This document shows, piece after piece, positions 60,851 to 64,000 of a stretch of 64,000 nucleotides of DNA. The notes beneath the pieces were generated by a model that saw only the letters and a list, made by a program, of their open reading frames with translations, did not search any database and was not told the origin of the DNA. Each line of letters begins with the position of its first letter. Position 1 is the stretch's first letter. A program made the position numbers and the translations under genes. This DNA is from Sphaerotilus natans (lineage in GTDB: Bacteria > Pseudomonadota > Gammaproteobacteria > Burkholderiales > Burkholderiaceae_C), in the NCBI RefSeq assembly GCF_900156335.1, contig NZ_FTMZ01000001.1, positions 302,664 through 366,663 on the forward strand, given 5' to 3'.

Positions 60851-62489
60851 GGCGAAGAATGAGAGCAAGAAGGCGAAGAGCTGGGTAGCCACAACGGCAA
60901 CCGCGGTCGCGCGCCTATTCGGACGAGGCGATCATGGATCGCCCGATCTGGCCCGCGAGGTCGCGGGGCAGGGCTGGTCTGCCGATGTGGAGATCATGAG
61001 CAGCGCCGCGGCTTCTGCTGCAGGCGATGGCGCTCCTCTTCGAGACAGGCAGTCGATCTATTCGACCTGGACACGGATGCTGCGAGATCCGATCGTGTCC
61101 ACGGCGATCAAGCTGCATGTGACTGCGGCCCTTGGTGGGCATGAGACATCGGGCGATGTCGTGTTCATCGAAGAGGCGCCCGGCATCAGTGACGATGACC
61201 GGCGCATCGTCACTGAAGTCCGATCCGAGCTGCTGGCCATGCTGAATCGTGCCGCCCCTACGATCGCATTCCGCGTCGCAGCTTACGGTGATGCCTACGC
61301 TCGCCTGTACCAATCCGATGAGCGGGGGATTGTCGGTATCGAAGTCGATGAGACGATGTTGCCGGCACTGGTTCAGCCGTATGAGCGCGCGGGTGAGACG
61401 AAGCTGTGCGCAGTGGCCATCGGCCGCCGCAAGGTGACGCACCTGACCATGGATCGCATCGCGCGGTTCAAAGCGCCGCGCCTGAATCACATTCCTCAGA
61501 CGATGGTGCTGGAGAAGGATCTCCGCCGACACGTCGAGTCCGACAACCCGGATGATCTGCCGATGATGCCGTCGCTCGCGGGCGGAAGTTTCCTGGCCGA
61601 TGCCGAAGAACAGTTCGAGCGTTTCACGGCAGCAATGGCCGGCCTGGTGGGGCAGCGCGTTCTAGATTCGATCGACGAGACGATCTATCTGGCTCAGCTT
61701 GATGGGGCGACCAAAGAGCAGCAAAAGAGGTTCATGGCGAACCTCTCCAAGATTCTGACCAGATCGAAAGAGGTTGCCCTTGATGCGGTGCGGTCGGGAA
61801 GGCCATTCCTGCAGCGCATCAAGTACATCATCCCGACGTTTCGAGAAAAGCAGGTCGTTTCTGTCCAGCCCGTCAGCGGCGGTGGTACTGGTGGTCGAGC
61901 TGGCTCCGTGAGCATTGAGGACGTGTTGTTGCACGCCAAGATGCTGGCCGGCGCCCTTGGAACAGACATCACGATGATCGGCTTCGCCGACCAGATGAGC
62001 GGGGGTCTGGGCGAGGGTGGATTCTTTCGGTCTTCTGCTCAAGCGGCCGAGCGCTCACGAGCGCTGCGCGTAGCCCTGACCGATGGCTTCGACCACATCA
62101 TCCGGCTTCAGGTCATGTTGCGGCACGGGCGCGAGTATCTGCCGGGCAAAGAGCCATGGAAGGTCAACTACTACGGGACCATCTCAGCTCTGGAGAGCGA
62201 GCGGCAGCGCACCGCGGCGGACGCCATGAACACGGCTGCTGTGATGGCCCAGACCCTGACGCAGATTCGCGATCTCGGCTTGGATGAGCAGGCCTTGGTG
62301 CACCTGCTATCCAAGGTGATGAAGCTCGATGAGGACGCCGCAAAGCTCTACGCCACGGCACTCATCAAGTCCAAGAAAGCAGCGGATGCGGCAGGAATGG
62401 GTGGTCCGATGGGCATGGATCCGCCGCCGGTAGCCACAGGTGGCACAGAAGATCCTGAGGCAGCAGAGGCTGAGGAGGCACTGTCGTGA
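60849..62489 (+). CDS. Portal vertex protein (T4 gp20-like)
   Basis: The protein is 546 residues. RDRQSIYSTWTRMLRDPIVSTAIKLHV at the start, VAAYGDAYARLY, and KEQQKRFMANLSKILTRSKEVALDAVRSG with GSVSIEDVLLHAKMLAGALGTDITMIGF follow the order of T4-like portal proteins. A Pro/Ala/Glu-rich tail ends the chain. It forms the 12-mer ring through which DNA is packaged. Its start codon is in a stable hairpin, and its stop overlaps the tail-tube GTG. Confidence 0.7.
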   Translation: MAKNESKKAKSWVATTATAVARLFGRGDHGSPDLAREVAGQGWSADVEIMSSAAASAAGDGAPLRDRQSIYSTWTRMLRDPIVSTAIKLHVTAALGGHETSGDVVFIEEAPGISDDDRRIVTEVRSELLAMLNRAAPTIAFRVAAYGDAYARLYQSDERGIVGIEVDETMLPALVQPYERAGETKLCAVAIGRRKVTHLTMDRIARFKAPRLNHIPQTMVLEKDLRRHVESDNPDDLPMMPSLAGGSFLADAEEQFERFTAAMAGLVGQRVLDSIDETIYLAQLDGATKEQQKRFMANLSKILTRSKEVALDAVRSGRPFLQRIKYIIPTFREKQVVSVQPVSGGGTGGRAGSVSIEDVLLHAKMLAGALGTDITMIGFADQMSGGLGEGGFFRSSAQAAERSRALRVALTDGFDHIIRLQVMLRHGREYLPGKEPWKVNYYGTISALESERQRTAADAMNTAAVMAQTLTQIRDLGLDEQALVHLLSKVMKLDEDAAKLYATALIKSKKAADAAGMGGPMGMDPPPVATGGTEDPEAAEAEEALS

Positions 62490-63358
62490 TTGACCCCGCG
62501 TTCATCCGCGGCGCGACCAGCGCCGTCGGATTCCGTGTCGCATCCACCCTGACAAGCAAGCTCGGCGCAAAGGGCGTCAAGGCAATGCAGCGCATCAACT
62601 CCGCTGCGCAGCTGCTGGAGAGCGCGCTCGGTCTCAACGATCCTCAGGACGTACCGCAGCCCCTGCTTGGTGGTGTGACGCTGAAAGAAGCTGAAGCCAT
62701 CTTCAGCGACATGATCGATGCAGGCCTTTCGCGCAAGTGCTTGTACGTCGTCAAGATCGAGGACATCACGCCTCCCGATCTGAGTTACGGCGTGGGGCCT
62801 GATGCCCGTGCCATTGTGAAAACAAGCCCACTGGGATCGGCGCTGTCGTTTCTCGGCGGAGACTTTCCGACGATGGTGGCTACGGGTATTTCCAAGAGCC
62901 TCAATGCGGTACTTGGTGCAACCCCCGCAGCCCCCATGTCCAACGGCGGCGTCAACGTGCCGCACATGTTCAATCTATTCGCCACCGATGTTTCGTACTC
63001 GACAGCCCTCGGCGGCGAGAAGATCTCGATTGGTGGTGCAACCATCGACAAGATGAGCGGGCGTGAGCCGGTCGAGATCGAGGTGACGACGCTCGACGAC
63101 GAGGCTGGAACCCTAAAGCGGTGGTTCGAGGCGAAAAAGGATCAGGCTGCGCATCGCGACGGGACATTCGGCCTTCCCGATGACTACTGCGTTCGCATCA
63201 CCATCATCCATGCGACGCCCACCGAGAACATCAAGGCGTTCGGCAATCAGTTCCTGGTGCGGCCTGTAACGGCCAACTATGACCTGTCGCGCTCAGCTCA
63301 GGAAATGGAAACCCTGCGCCTGAGCTTCACGCAGTTCGACAGCTTCGTGACCCCCTGA
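62486..63358 (+). CDS. Tail tube-like protein (T4 gp19/gp54 type)
   Basis: The protein is 290 residues from GTG 62486. The C-terminal 120 residues (GREPVEIEVTTLDDEAGTLKRWFEAKKDQAAHRDGTFGLPDDYCVRITIIHATP, then YDLSRSAQEMETLRLSFTQFDSF) are the tube fold of contractile-tail phages. The N-terminal 150 residues are an extra helical domain, so it could be a tube-initiator rather than the main tube subunit. Confidence 0.6.
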   Translation: MIDPAFIRGATSAVGFRVASTLTSKLGAKGVKAMQRINSAAQLLESALGLNDPQDVPQPLLGGVTLKEAEAIFSDMIDAGLSRKCLYVVKIEDITPPDLSYGVGPDARAIVKTSPLGSALSFLGGDFPTMVATGISKSLNAVLGATPAAPMSNGGVNVPHMFNLFATDVSYSTALGGEKISIGGATIDKMSGREPVEIEVTTLDDEAGTLKRWFEAKKDQAAHRDGTFGLPDDYCVRITIIHATPTENIKAFGNQFLVRPVTANYDLSRSAQEMETLRLSFTQFDSFVTP

Positions 63359-63371
63359 TTGGTGCGAGACG

Positions 63372-64000
63372 ATGAGCGAAATCAAACACGATCAGGACGG
63401 CTTTCTGGTCGGAGACAGTCTTGGCCGCGCCAATGACGACACAGGGGAGTTCCGCAGCATTGCTGACATGCTCGGCGCGCTGCTTGGCATGGACGCTACG
63501 CTGCAGTCCATCGAATTCGGCGTAGAGAACATCGAAGAGTCGATCGCGCTGGCTGTTGATTTGCTGCGCGATGTGGCCGCATCTGGTCCTGCCAAGTCTC
63601 AGCATCATGACAGCGGCGGCAGCCTTGGAGGCGCCGCCCCGTCGATCTCGACTGCTCAGACTGTTGCGCCGACCTCGTTTGCGTCGGCGATGCCGTCAGC
63701 CATGAAGGTGGTCGATGCTGATGGCGGGCCACCAAGAGTCGTGATTGATGTCCCCCAGGCGCTGCGTGCTGCTTCAACGGCCCCTATCAGCGGTGGCAAC
63801 CCTGCTGCCGGTGGTGGCGCGATCGCCGCCGATCTGAGGCAGATCACCGATCGACTCGATCGACTGGCTGGTGCTCTTGGTCGTGGTCGTCCAGGTGTTG
63901 CAGGTGCTCCTGCCACTGCAACTGCAACGGCGACGGCTGCTGCTGGTGCCGCTGGCGGTGCTGGTGCTGCTGGTGCTGCTGGTGCTGCTGGCGGTGCTGG
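63372..64000 (+). CDS. Ala/Gly-rich structural protein (partial)
   Basis: The frame starts at ATG 63372 and is open to the window end (209 codons seen). An N-terminal helical domain (SIADMLGALLGMDATLQSIEFGVENIEESIALAVDLLRDV) is followed by low-complexity Gly/Ala/Thr, with DLRQITDRLDRLAGAL in between. Position after tube genes and composition suggest a tape-measure or baseplate hub protein. The last 60 bp are GGTGCTGCT repeats. Confidence 0.5.
   Translation, partial: MSEIKHDQDGFLVGDSLGRANDDTGEFRSIADMLGALLGMDATLQSIEFGVENIEESIALAVDLLRDVAASGPAKSQHHDSGGSLGGAAPSISTAQTVAPTSFASAMPSAMKVVDADGGPPRVVIDVPQALRAASTAPISGGNPAAGGGAIAADLRQITDRLDRLAGALGRGRPGVAGAPATATATATAAAGAAGGAGAAGAAGAAGGA

Overview
The window is one uninterrupted stretch of a large temperate tailed-phage (or prophage) genome. 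It is GC-rich, roughly 60-65% by eye. Genes are packed with 1-8 nt start/stop overlaps, GTG starts are common, and there are no host housekeeping genes, tRNAs, rRNAs or integrase. The virion parts are of contractile-tail, T4-like ancestry: a gp20-like portal, a gp21-like prohead protease, a gp6/J-like baseplate wedge, a gp53-like protein and a gp19-like tail tube. GC content and a Burkholderiales-style H-NS domain suggest a betaproteobacterial host; that is inference.

Left end, minus strand (1-4123): a CI-like repressor (4123-3671), then a translationally coupled recombination operon: RecT-type annealing protein, PD-(D/E)XK exonuclease, a coiled-coil protein, a KilA-N-like protein and RdgC, which runs off the window. 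Promoters, TGCGAA/TTCGCA operators and a terminator-like attenuator sit between the repressor and recT. Rightward (4412-9618): a small winged-helix protein, a lambda-O-like initiator whose gene contains an iteron array and an AT-rich tract (candidate origin), a helicase-loader-like protein, and a nin-like set (DUF1064 nuclease, DUF1367, Ref-like HNH protein, XRE regulator, excisionase-like HTH). A 517-bp gap (9619-10135) holds a promoter, a highly structured leader of about 205 nt ending in a strong terminator, and a second branched inverted-repeat structure directly before terminase. This resembles a late-gene antitermination switch.

Late region: terminase small and large subunits (10136-12635), a dozen small unknown genes (12740-18212), a minus-strand MmeI-family restriction-modification gene between terminators (18313-21225), then baseplate wedge, a giant GH16/beta-helix tailspike, prohead protease and connector-like genes (21498-29026). 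A moron-like block (29046-35254) carries paired promoters, an H-NS-like protein and many small Cys-rich proteins. Next come a 1567-residue repeat-containing tail fibre, baseplate-associated proteins and lysis genes (35390-43441). A small minus-strand unit (44171-43512) encodes a 42-residue membrane protein and an HTH protein.

From 44306 to 60781 lies a P1 dar-like polyvalent-protein cassette: a PPase-like/DdrB-like protein, an HExxH metallopeptidase, an unknown protein and a 2231-residue DarB-like methyltransferase-helicase. It is interrupted by a C4-type antisense-RNA element plus BRO-family antirepressor and by a strongly expressed unknown protein. Portal, tail tube and a truncated Ala/Gly-rich protein close the window. 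Overall this is a lambda/P1-like regulatory programme driving a T4-like virion that carries several anti-host and defence functions.
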